Both the position numbers and the translations under genes were made by a program. Below are positions 33,247 through 34,805 of a stretch of DNA of 34,805 nt, one piece after another (the stretch's first letter is position 1; every line of letters begins with the position of its first letter). This stretch comes from Actinomycetes bacterium (GTDB lineage Bacteria; Actinomycetota; Actinomycetes; Mycobacteriales; Mycobacteriaceae): NCBI GenBank assembly GCA_022601275.1, contig JAHZIT010000155.1:1-34805 (forward strand), given 5' to 3'. Below the pieces are notes generated by a model, which saw only the letters and a program-made list of their open reading frames with translations, searched no databases and was not told where the DNA came from.

Positions 33247-34805
33247 ATGGCTGACGCTGATGTCATCGTGGTGGGTGCTGGGCTGGCGGGGTTGGTAGCT
33301 GCCTGCGAGTTGGTCGAACGCGGTCGCCGCGTTCTGATCGTCGACCAGGAGAACGAGGCCAATATCGGTGGCCAGGCGTTCTGGTCGTTCGGCGGCCTGT
33401 TTTTCGTCGACAGTCCAGAGCAGCGGCGCCTCGGCATCCGCGACAGCCACGAACTCGCGTTGCAGGACTGGCTGGGCGCCGCCGGATTCGACCGTCCCGA
33501 GGATCACTGGCCCCGGCAGTGGGCCCAGGCCTATGTCGACTTCGCAGCCGGGGAGAAGCGCAGTTGGCTGCGAGACCGCGGCTTGAAGACCTTCCCCCTG
33601 GTGCAGTGGGCCGAGCGGGGGGGCTACAACGCCCGCGGCCACGGCAACTCGGTGCCGCGCTTCCACGTGACCTGGGGGACCGGGCCGGCATTGGTCGACG
33701 TCTTCGCGCGTAGGTTGACCGCGGCCCGCTATGCGCATCGACACCGCGTCGACGAACTCATCGTCGAAGACGGGGCGGTCGTCGGAGTGCGCGGCGCGGT
33801 GCTGGAGCCTTCCGCGGCTGCACGCGGTATCGCGTCCTCACGCAACGTTGTGGGCGATTTCGAGTTCCGCGCGCAGGCGGTCGTGGTCGCCAGCGGCGGA
33901 ATCGGCGGTAACCACGACCTGGTTCGCAAGAACTGGCCGGAACGCATGGGGCGGGCTCCCGAGCATTTGCTCAGCGGCGTTCCGGCTCATGTGGACGGCA
34001 GGATGCTTGAGATTTCGGAGGCCGCCGGCGGCAGCATCATCAACAGCGACCGGATGTGGCATTACACCGAGGGCATCACCAACTACGACCCGGTCTGGCC
34101 CTTGCACGGCATTCGCATTCTGCCCGGGCCCTCGTCGTTGTGGCTGGATGCCACCGGCAAGCGGCTGCCCGCGCCGCTATACCCCGGCTTCGACACGCTC
34201 GGCACGTTGGAGCACATCGCCAAGACCGGCTACGACTACACCTGGTTCGTGCTGAACTCCCGGATCATCGACAAGGAATTCGGCCTTTCGGGCCAGGAGC
34301 AGAACCCCGATCTGACCGATCGCAGCGTGCGGGAGCTGTTGGCGCGGTCGCGCAGAGGCCCGGCGCCGGTGCACGCGTTCGTCGACAAGGGTGTCGATTT
34401 CGTCACCGCGGATTCGCTGCGCAATCTGGTGTCAGCCATGAATGCGGTACCGGACGTCACGCCCCTCGATTTCGCTGTTGTCGAGGAAGAAGTCACCGCG
34501 CGGGACCGGGAGGTGGTTAACCGGTTCACCAAGGACAGCCAGATCAACGCCATCCGCGCTGCGCGCGCCTATCTGTCCGATCGCGTCAGTCGAGTGATCG
34601 CCCCGCACCGGCTGACCGACCCGAAGGCCGGGCCGCTGATCGCCGTGAAGCTGCACATCTTGACGCGGAAGTCGTTGGGCGGCTTGGAGACAGACCTGGA
34701 TTCCCGGGTTCTGCAGGGGGATGGCACGGTATTGCCCGGTCTGTACGCCGCCGGTGAGGCAGCCGGGTTCGGCGGCGGCGGGGTGCATGGCTACCGTTCG
34801 CTGGA
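33247..34805 (+). CDS. FAD-binding dehydrogenase, 3-ketosteroid dehydrogenase/fumarate reductase-like (Rv0785-like), 3' truncated by window
   Basis: Open to the window end: 519 residues are visible, and M. tuberculosis Rv0785 is about 566 from memory, so roughly 50 residues are missing. The N-terminal FAD motif VIVVGAGLAGLVAACEL and VLIVDQE are followed by NIGGQAFWSFGGLFF. VVVASGGIGGNHDLV and the C-terminal flavin contacts GLYAAGEAAGFGGGGVHGYRS belong to the FrdA/KstD superfamily. This family oxidises or reduces C-C bonds of steroids, fumarate-like acids or polyphenols. It lies 25 bp after the DUF2334-type gene on the same strand. Substrate not predictable; a steroid-like substrate fits the P450s in the window only loosely. 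Confidence 0.9.
   Translation, partial: MADADVIVVGAGLAGLVAACELVERGRRVLIVDQENEANIGGQAFWSFGGLFFVDSPEQRRLGIRDSHELALQDWLGAAGFDRPEDHWPRQWAQAYVDFAAGEKRSWLRDRGLKTFPLVQWAERGGYNARGHGNSVPRFHVTWGTGPALVDVFARRLTAARYAHRHRVDELIVEDGAVVGVRGAVLEPSAAARGIASSRNVVGDFEFRAQAVVVASGGIGGNHDLVRKNWPERMGRAPEHLLSGVPAHVDGRMLEISEAAGGSIINSDRMWHYTEGITNYDPVWPLHGIRILPGPSSLWLDATGKRLPAPLYPGFDTLGTLEHIAKTGYDYTWFVLNSRIIDKEFGLSGQEQNPDLTDRSVRELLARSRRGPAPVHAFVDKGVDFVTADSLRNLVSAMNAVPDVTPLDFAVVEEEVTARDREVVNRFTKDSQINAIRAARAYLSDRVSRVIAPHRLTDPKAGPLIAVKLHILTRKSLGGLETDLDSRVLQGDGTVLPGLYAAGEAAGFGGGGVHGYRSL

Overview
The window is high-GC actinobacterial chromosome. Its gene order and protein sequences match the Mycobacterium phoPR - cyp51 - purine locus (the Rv0756c to Rv0785 segment of M. 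tuberculosis H37Rv, compared from memory). The signs point to a free-living, probably rapid-growing mycobacterium (Mycolicibacterium-like): PhoP, PhoR, CYP51 and CYP123 are nearly colinear with the M. tuberculosis proteins; ptrB is one intact gene, where I remember it as split in M. tuberculosis; an alarmone synthetase fused to a DUF429 / RNase-HII-like domain resembles M. smegmatis RelZ; and feoAB plus a CYP125-type P450 are present that I do not place in this segment of H37Rv. No gap between genes exceeds about 175 bp, and I see no transposase, integrase, phage gene, rRNA or CRISPR.

Layout. 1-1000: a 14-bp tandem repeat, a gene of uncertain function (possibly an OGG-fold protein) and tRNA-Thr(UGU). 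1018-4404: an Rv0756c-like protein with decapeptide repeats, divergent from the phoP-phoR two-component system, which overlaps a convergent HIT-family gene. 4507-7361: an iron module (iron-box-like operator, feoA, feoB, Nfu-type Fe-S scaffold). 7401-9050: an acyl-CoA synthetase. 9043-15529 (minus strand): a tightly coupled P450 operon TetR - cyp123 - SDR - cyp51 - ferredoxin - NTF2-like, followed by adhB and a ketosteroid-isomerase-like gene. 15703-20506 (plus strand): aldA - SDR - 3-hydroxyisobutyrate-dehydrogenase-like - carboxymuconolactone-decarboxylase-like - an unrecognised 411-residue protein. 20516-22409 (minus strand): a CYP125-type P450 and its own TetR. 22525-30193: purD, purB and purC, interspersed with an esterase, a TetR, the relZ-like alarmone synthetase and a membrane protein. 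30190-34805: oligopeptidase B with a C-terminal 15-bp minisatellite, a DUF2334-type protein and a KstD-like flavin dehydrogenase that runs off the end.

How the genes may work together (inference). The two divergent units around 15.5 kb, with the nearby CoA ligase, hold every step needed to hydroxylate a lipophilic, possibly sterol- or terpenoid-like substrate (CYP51/CYP123 with a 3Fe-4S ferredoxin), oxidise the alcohol (AdhB) and aldehyde (AldA), and activate the acid (acyl-CoA synthetase). Paired GGACA-N2-TGTCC palindromes between TetR and aldA suggest one repressor controls both arms. PhoPR is likely autoregulated through a visible PhoP box. The alarmone synthetase starts 41 bp from purB, which puts nucleotide-stress signalling among purine biosynthesis genes.
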